This document shows positions 1 to 11,700 of a stretch of 64,000 bases of DNA, in pieces. The number at the start of each line of letters is the position of its first letter. The stretch's first letter is position 1. Position numbers and translations under genes: made by a program. The stretch lies in assembly GCA_032191485.1 (NCBI GenBank), contig JAVDOI010000007.1, positions 23,800,387-23,864,386 of the forward strand, read 5' to 3'. The stretch is from Leptoclinus maculatus. Its lineage: Eukaryota > Chordata > Actinopteri > Perciformes > Stichaeidae. The notes beneath the pieces are model-generated. The model made no database searches. It was not told the DNA's origin and worked only from the letters and a program-made list of their open reading frames with translations.

Positions 1-2105
1 AGGCTACATTAGGCAAGTTAGTGCACATTAAAATATCAATTTCTTATTGAACCAATGTGACTAAAGTGGGAGCGTAACAGGGAGGAATAGCAGTAATTGC
101 AGAAGTAAAATTGAGTGATGGTGATGTGATAGGACTATTGTCTTTCTCATGTGATACCACCCATCTTTTTACCACTCACTACAATTTTGTGTATTTCTTA
201 GAGTCATGAGTTTAAGCTTTTTGTCATAACAAATCATAATTGTTCTTTGTTGAATCCTGGAAGACCTGTCAAACAAGTCAACATAACCCTCAAAACACAC
301 CCTCTGCACATCCTGATATCATCTTAATGAAACAGCAGCTGTCAAAATTGACATATTGATACACAATAGAAGGCATTAACACAGCAAGGCCATCACATCG
401 TGTGCAAAACATATATCAACTCTCAAAACAAGAGTCCTCTTTCATTTCCTGCATCTCAAGACCATGTAAGATTCAGCCATGGCGATTGAAACTTAAAAGC
501 AAAACACAGTCTTCCTAAAGCAGTGAGCAGTCTGTCTAGAAAAAGAGACAGATCTTTGATCGCCCTTGGCATCCTTTGATATGAAGCGATCACACAGTAG
601 TTGGTGCAGCTAAGACCTTAGACCTTAAACTTTAAAGTGCCCTTTTTGACCATTTCTTGTGCTGCCGGTTGTGCAAAAAAGCGAAGACCATATTAAATAG
701 AAAATAGAAATGTTGCATCGGAAAGTGAAAGTCTACTTCCTGTATGTACAGTACTGTGTAATTGACTTGCAAGACTGTAAAACAAGACATGCGGTCGGGG
801 AGCCAATGCCGGCTGAATGGCAGCATGTTAAGCACATGTTCATAAAACATTTGGAGGGAAATGGAAAAGAAAGAAGGTGAAGGACAGAACATTTGCTCCA
901 GAAGGGACCATTATCTGTAATGGCACCCATCATGGCATGCTTCCGCTCATTCACAATGAGCAGAGAAGTTCTTAGCATGCTGCTATGTATCATATTTTAT
1001 GTTCCTTATCATAATGTACAATAATCCTGGGGCTAATTGTCCAATACAAGAACAAGTCTGTATTTACTTCTACATCAACTGTTAAGACTTTGTTGCCTAG
1101 GACATAATAGCTTTTCGCATAAGTCATGTATGTAGCCAAGAAATGAGAGACGGCGATTCAAATCTAGCCGTCATTACATCCGTCAAAACACATGGTTGCC
1201 AGGTAGAAATGAGGAGCCTGCTTTTGTCTATTTCTGTCCGAAATGGAGGACACTTTGTTTAAACATTTACCGTTGATTTTCACTGGGGACTGCACAGCTG
1301 GATCAGCAAACTGTCTGTGGCAGCCATTACATGGGCTAGATGCAGCGCATAGGTGGCCACAGCCTCCCAGCTTTGGGGTTTCCGCTGACTGAATGCTAGT
1401 TGCTACAGCTACCTGCCAAAAGCCCGTCATCCTCCAGTCTCTAGATGGTGGCGAGGACAAAACGAAAATACGAGTCGTTTTCTCGTTTCTACCACTTTGG
1501 ATGTAATCCAATGAACAGACACACAGACCCTGTACCTTCGACGTGATTGACATGCCCTTGGGAAAGCTCTACGCCTTGGACTAAGAACACACTGGACGCT
1601 ACAGTGACTCACTATTGCCTCAACCACAATACACAAAGGGGCGGGGATAACTGGTTAGGATGCTCATTTCAGTAGATATCTCTGCAACATAAAAACTACT
1701 GAATTTGGCAGAGTACTCTTGGTGTATTGAATAGTGTTAGTGCCATCGAGGCTTTCAAAAGTAAGATATATAAGAGTTAAGAAGCAATGTTGTGGACAGA
1801 TTTGAATTACTGACTCACATTTAGCAAGTAAAACCTTTCATACAATCAATACCTGGATTTACGAATAGACACTTCTACCCTCCGGGGTTTGTGGTTATTT
1901 CTTTCTCCACCACTTCAAAGATTCCTCTCTCTGGTTCTGTTCTGTTTTTGGCTACAGGGTCTGGTGAAGGCAAGCATTGATTTTAGTCATGGGCTTTGTT
2001 TTAGTCTTCAGTCAAGACAGTGACTGCCTCAGTGGAGCTTTCGCCTCTAGCATTGAATAAAAAACACATTCCTCACTTCCACTCATTTCACTCGCCCCTG
2101 TTGAT

Positions 2106-2107
<2 letters not shown>

Positions 2108-2193
<86 letters not shown>
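2108..2193. repeat. (CT)n microsatellite, 86 nt
   Basis: An uninterrupted CT run of about 43 units, ending in CTCACTCGCTCACA. The apparent 62-residue Ser-Leu reading frame across it is an artefact of the repeat. Confidence 0.97.
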
Positions 2194-2197
<4 letters not shown>

Positions 2198-3219
2198 GCT
2201 CACATTGACACTGTGTTTCAACATCGCGCTCCTCCAAACCCTGGATTCATCAGAATCTGACAGCCTTGTCAATATTCACCACACAAAGTGGGCAAAAAGC
2301 CATCTAGCGTCTCAATGAGATGAACAAATGTGTTCATAAATCTAAATCTAGCAGAGGAGCTGTCAGCATTGTATGTAAAACTACGTGTAGCGATCCGGGT
2401 ATTATGCACAAAATCTGTGCAAGCCATCTGTGCCTATGGCATGTCTTATACCATCAAATTACTCACCCATGTGTGGCACTTTCATCAGTACACGTAATTG
2501 CACCTTGGCAAGATAAAAGATTTGTTTAACGGATGATGGATGAATGGCTTGCAAGATGCACGCAGTTTGAATTGGCTGATACATTCCAACACAAGTTTAA
2601 AGAACATGTGCACTACAACATAAACCAGGTAATGGAGGCCATGATAGTTTATTGATGAAGCAGCCTTGAGACACAAAAGCCTTGAGACAGTTGAGAAATG
2701 GATTGGGCGGAGTTTTGTGTCTTTTTTCCCCTTTTCTTTTTTAACCTAGTTGTTAATGGTCAGCATCCCATCGCCTAAGTTCAGGGACTCTCCACATGTT
2801 CCTGTTTTTCTAGCCATGTTTCCAAGCTAAATCGATATCTAATACTGAATTGGTCAGTAAAAAAACAATGAAAATAGAAAGTTGCATCTCTACCAGGTGC
2901 GTCTGGGACAACCACTGCTGTATTGTGTGATTGAATGATTACAATCGGTGCTGTAAAGCGTCGTCAAACAGACTTCATTCAAATTTAAAAACCAGTGGCG
3001 CTGTAACATTATACAGGCAATGGACTCAAAGTCGTCATAAAATTCACTTCACTAAGACACTTCATACAATCGTGCCAAAACGCAAAGGTCTGCTGAGTGG
3101 TTACGAGGTACAGCAGTGTGTGCGCTGATAGTTCTGTTTGCTGTTAGCATCGCCAAACACTGCAAACTGTTATCCGCACACTGTGGCCGCAGAGTAGACA
3201 AGGCCACGTGGTTAATGTC

Positions 3220-3400
3220 GTGAACCGATGGGTGAGGTTTAGGCAACCAAACTACTTGGTTTAAGGTTATAAAAAAACATTATGGTTTGTGTTAAGTAAA
3301 TAACGTACCAAACGGAACGGAACGATGTAACTACCGTAAATAAACAACAACTTACGTAACGTTACGTAAAAAAGCGTAAAGTCAATGCTTACTTTTGCTC
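3220..3400. repeat. Interspersed-repeat fragment (teleost type)
   Basis: The stretch with GGTGAGGTTTAGGCAACCAA, followed by ACTACTTGGTTTAAGG and serial ACGTAACGTTACGTAA motifs, resembles a moderately repeated teleost element I recall. A related copy appears at about 29880-30130 (GGTTTAAGAAAAACATCATGG then AAAATAAGTACG). Borders are approximate. Confidence 0.45.
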
Positions 3401-6150
3401 ATATACTCTTCATTACAACCACGTAACTTTCAATAGCTGTCGCTCATCACTTGCTCTGACAGAATGCAAAAAACCACCACATCAAACACAGTTGTGGTTC
3501 ACAGAAACGCACAATGACAACATTTTCTCCTGACGACTGGGTTGTCTGAGCATACCTGAAGGCTACATCCAGCTGTCGCAGGTTAATCCTTGTATTTATT
3601 GTTCCGGCAATCTAGACAGATCTTCGACTGCGGTACAATAGTTTCACTTTCAAGGCTCACACCTCCATAGATCAGTTCCGTCGCTGAGAAAGCAGTCAAC
3701 CTCCAACAATGGCTGCACTGATCCGCTGTCGTCCTCGGCGCAGCATGGGAGGGAGTTTTACTTCCGCACAGTCGTCTGCAACACATATGGTCGTTTCAAA
3801 CACAGTGATGAGCATTTAGTTGAATCAGCAATGCAAATTTGGGGGTTACAAAAAACGATTAACAACTTCTCTCAGATAAAATGAAGAAATAACACTGTAA
3901 TCAGTCAGAGGCAATGAGGTGCATTACTCGTAATTACATCTGTTGGAGACACAGAGAAGTTGTTGGAACAACAGCCCATTCAAACTCCCTGCTCTCGTTA
4001 TCATCTAAATGCAAATTGGATGTAATAAGGACGTTGTCTGTCTATCTACAGAAGTTTTCTGCCAATGTACAGGAACAGCAAAAAAGAAAAAAAGGCTGTC
4101 TGATGTAGCTTTCACTCTTTGTACTTTTTTTTATAGCCTCAGAAGCATCCATCCAAAGGTCTTTTTAATCATATCTCTCTCTCTGAACATTTTGTCTTTC
4201 TAAATTTTTCCAATTTTTTGTGCTTTCTGTCTTCGAGGCGTCCCTGAGGTTTGGCAAGCCATGATGCGCATTAACTCGTGGCACTGTGTCTTCAATTCTG
4301 ACTCATGACCCTTGTCACAAGTTACCCTTCTCTGAGGACTTTCACACACATCCACCGATGAGACAAGCATTGGTTGTTCGTTCGAATGCATTTGACGATC
4401 TCCTTTCACATTTTCCTGATGACTGACCATTATCGTGCAAATAATGACTGTTCTGTCAGTAGCAAAGGTGGACGTAGAATCACTTTGTATACAACCACAA
4501 AACCTTGTATCTGCACCTTCCTGTCTCACATAACCCTTTGGATTGTAGGGAGGATGCGGTAGCTGCAGCCAAAGTAGAACTTCCGCACCCTGCTTTTATC
4601 TTGGACTGTAGTGGCCAAGATGGATGATTCTGTCTCCGATGTTGCAAAGTATAAGTGAATAAAGTACTTCCAGGTGAAGTAATGGCTGGGAGCCATATTG
4701 GAGGTATTTAGACCTTGAGTAAAAGTGGTCGTCTTGCCCGGCTCAACAGAATTCAGTCGACATTGTGAAAACAGCCATCAGCAACTGCAAAGCCTTTGTT
4801 TTGAAAACTATGACAGATGGCTGTAGAGAAACAGTTTTTACCAGCAAGGTGAAGGTCGGTGCAGCATTCAGAGATTACACCGTTGGACTTCCGCTGCTGC
4901 TATATCTGTGCACAGCACCGCTGCCAAAGGGCGTGAGTTGTACCGTAAACAGTGGCCTGTGTTTGAGGATGCATGTTGCCACGACGTCCCTCCAGGCCCA
5001 CTGCGGTGTGCAGAGTGGCTGGAGTCAGTGAATGATTTGGCAGGAACGCAGAGTTTCTTTCCCATTTTGGGCAATTTTGTCACCACATGTTTGAAACCAT
5101 TACCACAGATGTGGCGTGAGTGTTTAGGCCCAACAAGACCGGTGTTTACATTAAATGTGGATTCTATGTTGAGGCCTCATATTCCATGTGTAGGCAGGGA
5201 TGACCTCACAAGGCAGATGGCACAATTCTTTTTTTGGACTTGAGAAAATTGACTTGAAGTTTGTTGTTTGATCCCCGAACTGAACAAAGCTGGTAGAGAG
5301 ACGGCAAAGAGCAGTGTTTGTTCCTTTCGTCGAATTACCACTGCTTAGGAGCTCTTGAGCAAGGGCCTTACCTCCCGTTGCATTGTTGGCTTCCAGGTGT
5401 GTGTGTATGTAACTGCGGGTGAGCAGGGCGTTCCTGGAAAAAGTAATTCACGTTCAGTGAATTTACTGTTTATAGAAAGGTTAAACAATCAAAGTAGACC
5501 TTTTCACACTGGACCAAATCCCCACTTGTGCCACTTAAAGCCTTCAAATAACCATTACTGTTTTCACTTCTTTGGTTTGAGGTCTTTAGACTAGTATATC
5601 ATAATGTCACTCTCAAAACAAAAGTACTAATATGAGGCTCAAAATTGTTAATAAAGCACTTGTGATTTGTCTCTTGAATTTTTACAAATCACAGCTGCTT
5701 TCATCAGCTCAGATATACATTTGTTTATCGTACAGAGGAGAGAGAAAGGAGCCTCTTTTAAATTCAAATACCCAAAGGGGTTCCTCCATGTACCGACCAC
5801 CACCATTTTCCACTGAAATCAGAGCTATCCATCTTCAAGTCAGTACGTCGATAATGAAACCAAACTGGGCAAATTGTGGAAAAATTAAATGGAAGTATAA
5901 GTTGCAGTCGGAACATTAGAGTGCTGTTTAAATTGTTTCGCAGTGTTCCCGGTCTTTTCCACATTATAGGCTATTCAGTTTCCTCGGGTAGAGGAAGGAG
6001 GGGGGAGGGGGGGGGTTGGAGAGTGCTCCTAACTTCTGCCGAAAAAAAGTTGTGGTGCTGTTGAGAGAAAAGTGGCTGGGTGGAGCAGGGAGGGCCTCTC
6101 CAACGGTAGCCCGGTGGAAAAAAAAGTAATGCGAACGGCGGGAGACGGTG

Positions 6151-6163
6151 GGCTGACTCAGCC
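6151..6163. promoter_or_regulatory. Palindromic MARE/AP-1-like site
   Basis: GGCTGACTCAGCC is a perfect 13-nt palindrome around its central base. It contains the TGACTCA core bound by AP-1 and, with the flanking GC, resembles a Maf recognition element. It lies about 2.5 kb upstream of the tentative CSPG4 first exon. A single short site like this occurs by chance, so function is unproven. Confidence 0.25.
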
Positions 6164-8514
6164 AGCAGACCTGTGAAGGAGCGACTGCCAGGTTATGAGT
6201 TCGTCTAACTCATAGTGGAGAGAGTGTGTGTTCATGGCCACTAATATGTGCATGGCTGAGTGTTTATGTTTGCACGATGTACTTCTGTCTTTGGGTGTGT
6301 ACCTTGGAATAGTTTAGAGTAACGCCGGCTGATGGAAGGTTTTGAGAGCAGACATCTGGATAAAGCATTTATCTGGGCCTGAATTCAGTTCAGAGTTAAG
6401 CGAGAGAGAGGTGTCTCCAGGGTGGTGGTTGGGGAGAAGGGGGGGGTGGGGGGGGTCAGTCTGAGCCGGAGAGGGTCAGTCTGGCGGTGTGTGTGCCTTC
6501 AGCTGGTTCTCATTATGAGGCTAACGTGACACTCTGATCTCAAACACACACTGACTTTGCAGACCCAGGTTAAAGCCGGATATGGGTTTTGGGAGGCCCC
6601 TTCACTGCAGCTTCTGTATCACAGTTTCCCTTCTCGATGCACGGGGAGGACTGAGGGCCTCATTTACAGAAAGGCCTCACTATCAAATTTGGTCACGGAA
6701 AATTGTGCAGCTATGACGCTTGGAACTGATGTTGACAAATGGTTTCTAGACGTTTGGTTTCAATGAGGTTAGGAATATGAAGCGTTCTTGTTGTTTTTTT
6801 TGTGCAGAATTTGAAAAATGAATTCAACATAAAATTAGGTCTAGAGCGATGAGTATGGAGAGAAAGTAAAACTTTGAATTGAATGCTTAGTTCTATTCAG
6901 ACACTTTACTTATTATTAGACCAAACCTGTATCAAACACTCTAATCGCCAGCAATTTTGACACATGGCAAATACAAACAAAAATGAAAGAGAGAGTTGGT
7001 TGATTTATGAAATCTGTCTGGGAAGTATTTGCAGCCCATCCCACTGTAAACCCCATTACTATCAAGTCTTCCCCGGCACCAGACCCCAGATGAGCAAGGT
7101 TTCCCGGGGGTCCAGGTCCTACATTTTTTCCCCAGTGTTGATGTTTAAGGGGAAAGATTTATGACACTGAGATGCTACTTGGCAAAGTGTTTTCCAGCCC
7201 ACTGAAAAACCAATGTCATGCTGATAATTAGTAGTGGAGTGACTGACGCCTGCACTTCTACTCAACAGCTGAATGGAGCTATTGATATGCTCAAAATGAC
7301 TGCCAACGGTGAATGAGGCAGACCTCGAGAAAATCATGATGAGAGCAAACATGCAGACGTACTTTTTCAATACCCCTGAAAAAGAGTGATGGTGGAAAAT
7401 TACGAGACCAAACCATAGTGCTGTCAAGTGCTCTCTGCTCATTCATACTGTTGACAGTTTAAATCACGCCTCAGACGTCTCAACAGTATGTGAACGGGTC
7501 GTGTGTATGATGGCAACATTTATTAAACCCACACAAAACCTCAAAAGTGCATTATGCTGACATTAAGTGAATAATAATTGTATGCACCACATGGGCAACT
7601 TTCATTTGAATGAACGGTGCCCCGTCTCCAACGCTGTATCCAGTTCTCATATGATGTATATAACAGGTCACACATTTCTACATAATGTCAAGAATAAGTC
7701 CTACAATTCCTTTTAACCATGCCTGCGGTACAAGCGCCTAAACCAAGATACATCATATAGAAAGATGAGGGCTTCAGACCGGAGGCCTAAAACAACCAAC
7801 ATTAACATCATTTTGTTTAATTATCGGTCCTAATCAGTAGATGTAGCAACGGGACACAGAACCTCTGTGCTCGCCCATTTTGTGTTGACATTGTAAATAT
7901 TAGAACCTTAAGTGGCTCTACTTAAATGCTGTCTAATTTCCTCCTGCAATTAACTTGGACCGCCAGTGCTGTGGAACAAAGCCAGCGCAGCCGTGCGTTG
8001 CATGCAGTGCTCTCAGTTTTTATAAATAACGTACTGTACGGTAATGATAATCCCTTATTGACCTTTAATTACATTTATAAGGATAAGTCAGGTGTAAAAG
8101 TACAGAAGTACAGGACACTTTGTATACCGCAAGATGCGAAATGTATCATTGTAAAAGTCTTAAGTTTAATAGTCTATACGTGATTTCCATCACTATTTGG
8201 CACTGCTTTCGTCCTTCCTGTCCTCTCCCTCGACACACTTTTATCATGGTGAGATTGCACACTGGAATTAATTACCGGTGTGTTAAAATGTCCCTCAGCT
8301 CAAACTATAAACAGCCTTGTTCGAGCTGAGGGGAAACAGAGAAAGTCACAGTTAATGTATAAACAATCACTTGTTAGAACGTTCCCTTGCAGTGAATGAG
8401 AATCTGGCAAAAGAAAGTGTGTGTGTTAAAGGCTGTGGAGGGGGTCAGTTGGTGTAAGGAAGAATATAGGTTGAAATAGTATGAAGAGGGTGGAGGGGGG
8501 GGGGGTCAATCCTC

Positions 8515-8539
8515 TGATGTCACAGGGGGGTTATTTTAA
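8515..8539 (+). promoter_or_regulatory. Possible CSPG4 core promoter (CRE-like site and TATA-like box)
   Basis: TGATGTCA (8515-8522) differs by one base from the CRE palindrome. A TATA-like TTATTTTAA (8531-8539) follows, about 120 nt before an ATG with an acceptable Kozak context at 8657. This spacing suits a transcription start near 8560-8570. The assignment depends on the tentative exon 1 being right. Confidence 0.25.
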
Positions 8540-8656
8540 CAGGACCCACCCACTGGGACCTTGGCAGTTGATGGCTTCCGTAGCTCGGCTGGGCCGACAG
8601 AGGCGCGCTTTGTATTAGAAAGTCATAAACTACAGCAGAGCCCCCGAGTCACCACA

Positions 8657-8702
8657 ATGCTTCTGTTCACTGCTGTGTTTGTGTTACAATGTTGTGAGGT
8701 GA
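8657..8702 (+). CDS. CSPG4: Tentative CSPG4 exon 1 coding part (signal peptide)
   Basis: An ATG with A at -3 (CACAATG) opens a hydrophobic run, MLLFTAVFVLQCCEV, that could be a short signal peptide. Two overlapping donors follow: GAG|GTGAGT after 8698 and GTGA|GTGAGA after 8702. Exon 2 needs an incoming phase of 1, which only the second, weaker donor provides, giving a Lys codon at the junction. The stronger donor would break the frame. The leader is short and has no basic n-region, so exon 1 may instead lie elsewhere in intron 1 or left of the window. Confidence 0.28.
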
Positions 8703-11700
8703 GTGAGATCATGAGCCAAAAAGTCATTATGACCAACGAGTCCTTTAGTTGAGTGCGATGAGCCAACAGACTGTGAATTGGTCGCACGCCTTATTCGGCT
8801 GGAACATTGGGTTTCAGGAAAGATGTTTACCTTGTAGCTGAAGCCTGGCTCGAAACATTTGAGAATGTCCCATTGTGTAGTTTTTGAAGCAGCACGCTAT
8901 TTCTTTACGCTGTTGCCTTGAAATACGGTATGGCAACGTTAACATGAAACTGAAATGCAGCCAACATTCGATGGAAATGTTTTCCCTGGCAGCATTGCAA
9001 GAGAGTGTGCAGGCCAAAGGGAAGAGTTCATGGCGAGTTTCTGCAGCTTTAAACAATGATTTCCAGTGATTTGTTTGGATGCCGTGTGTTCTACCGCTGA
9101 TACTCCTCTATATAACCTTCCACTTCTCTGATTTCCTGTTTTCTCAATCTCATCTCCATCCAGTGAAAGTCCGTCGTCTTTGACAAAACAGAGTTTGCTA
9201 CAGAGATAAAATGTCCCTTTCCTTTTTTCTGTCTCTCTCCAAAGAAAGTGGACTTTTTCCTCTTCATTGTGTATAGAAACCCGGCCTTTCAGACCCCCCT
9301 CTCAAATTAACAGCACAAACTCAGACAACACTGAGTCTTTCACATCCTTTCCACGCTTTCCCTCCCTTTTTTTTCTCTCAGGTCCATTTTCCTAAACTGA
9401 AATTACATTACACTGCCGTTCTCCTTTCACGGGGAAAAGGTCATAATTTTTCGTTGCTGCCGCCACCCCCTTGTCTGTTGTGTAAGTGTAAGTTTTACAA
9501 AGACGGAGCCTGAAAAATCATTGCCAGGGAGGCCACCCGCTGAGGCTCCACAAGCTTGTGTTTTTTATGTATTGTACTTCCTCACTAGCGTTGGAGTGTC
9601 TCAGAGGGATGCAGATGTAGGTGGGCATTTGAAAGAGGACTAACGTGATGTTGTGTTTGCTTTCACACTGACATAGTCTGGCCTGAGAAATGTCTCTATA
9701 AAAGCTTGTAAAAGTGTGTCCCTAGTGATTTCTGAAAAGCCAGCGGGGGAGGGGGTCCTTATAAAGCAGCGCTGTCAAGGTATGTAGAGTTGTGGCTCTG
9801 CTCTCTGCTGTTTAACAGTGCTGGAGTTAGCAGTATTTTTTTTATACAGACTGCTGTATTCAGAGTCAGGTCTGTAAACATGTTGCACCAACACGGTCAC
9901 TTCCTTTAAAGAGCAGCTAGTGTGCTGTGATCTGTGTGGGAATATAATTTGATGTTGTTGCATTCATCTGAATTAACACACAGATGATTACCAAACAAAA
10001 ACCGAAGTGGCAATTGTTCATCATTAAGTGTTTTTTCCAATTGTAACTGAACATTTTGACACACTAACCTATGGAAGCTCACGTCCACAGGAATGCTCTG
10101 GCAACTCTGTTACCTAGATATACACCATGCATTTGCTTTGCTAATTACATAATTGCTGTTGGGATTATGTTCAGTGGTAGGTTTTTTTTCCAGGTTGTTG
10201 GATTTGTCCTCCATAGAGGGAGGTGGTTGAGATGTTTTCAATTTCCTCTGTTGAATGGGGGAGATAGATGACTGTGCACTGGCCTAAAATCTGAGATTTA
10301 AACATACTCGGGGCATGCTAGATTCTACAAGTCACAACTTTGTAAGCCAATAGCTGTCTAAAACCCAAATGTCAACACATCTTGTTGATACAACACCTGC
10401 AAAAAAAACTTTAGCACAGCGCGGACCTGTCAGAACGAAAGTTTTCATTAGCATAGTGAACGTTTTGACAGCAAACATGGTAGGATGTGCAGTTTTGGGA
10501 TGTAAACCATGGCCTGGAGCTTCCTCCCACTACCAAAATAATCCAACTAGATATTAACCACTGACGCTGCCAGCCACTGCCAATTAGAAGCTAACAAGCT
10601 AACTAACTGCAAACAAATTTTAGATGCTAACTGCACTTAACATTCTGATACGACAGCTAGTCACCAATTTTGTAAAAATAGACTAAATGCCGAAAGTTGT
10701 GGAGCTCCGCGTCGCCCCCTTGATGCGCACTGCTCTGCTCGGTCAACCTATCAGCGTCCTACACAAAGATATTCATCAATTATCAAAATGATTGATACAT
10801 TTTCTGAATTGATCCAGCATTAGTAGATTTCTGATGTACAGCTGTATTATGATCCATGTTCCGATATCTGGGGACTTAACTGGAAATGTTTATCGCGGGC
10901 ACAAATGCCATTGACCCTTGTGAGTGATGTAATTGCTGGTAATGGCCGTGTTGCCATACTGTAAATGCCATTACACCCTTAAAAGCTCTTCAATTATGTC
11001 TACAGTTAATAACACCCTATCCTTCACATAATTGTCTCCAGAAGCCAGCATGTCCTGTTGTAACAGACACAGCCCAGCAAAGGAAACAAATGACCAACAT
11101 AACCACTATTTATAGTAAAGCCAACCATGGTTTAACCATGGGTTACACAAGGGTTGTTTGGATTCTAGGCAGTGCTACCATGGCAACGTTGAAGTAGGGG
11201 AAAACACACTGGGTATCCTTTACTTCTGCATTTTAAACAAGGAAATCACATTATTTGAAACAAATGTGGAGCATCGTGTTGATAATGAAGTAGAATTGTG
11301 CGTTACTCTGTTTCAGTCCACACTAACATTAGCCAATTACACACGATATTGTGCTTGGGATTTGTGTATTTTCTTTCGTGACCAACACAATCAGAGCACC
11401 AAAAGCATCCCAAAGGCTCTCTCAGACTTGTCTGTCGGTCTCATCTTCACGCATACTTAAAATATGTCTACAGTGACTCTGACTCGTCTGCACAGTCAAG
11501 TCACAGGACGCAAAGTCGTCCGAAAAGGCTCCAATCTTCCCGCACTTGTGGTCAGCGTGTCTCTCTTCCCTGTAGCTTTTTTTTCCGGACATGTGTTGCT
11601 AGATTGAGACCAAAAGAGGATGGAGACGAGGAGGAGGAAAGGGAAAAGACAGACAAGTAATTCATTCAGGGGCTCGTGAAAGAGAGGAAGACTCGGTTTC

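Larger units (their letters stand above)
1..8500. other. Non-coding region upstream of CSPG4
   Basis: No reading frame here looks like a known protein. The open frames are short, lack splice-consistent extension and are not conserved-looking. Visible content is a CT microsatellite (2108-2193), a repeat-like A/T-rich block (about 3220-3400), G-runs near 6000-6020 and 6440-6455, and two short inverted repeats (7444-7490 and 8292-8332). It could be intergenic sequence, or an early intron if the true first CSPG4 exon lies left of the window. Confidence 0.6.
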
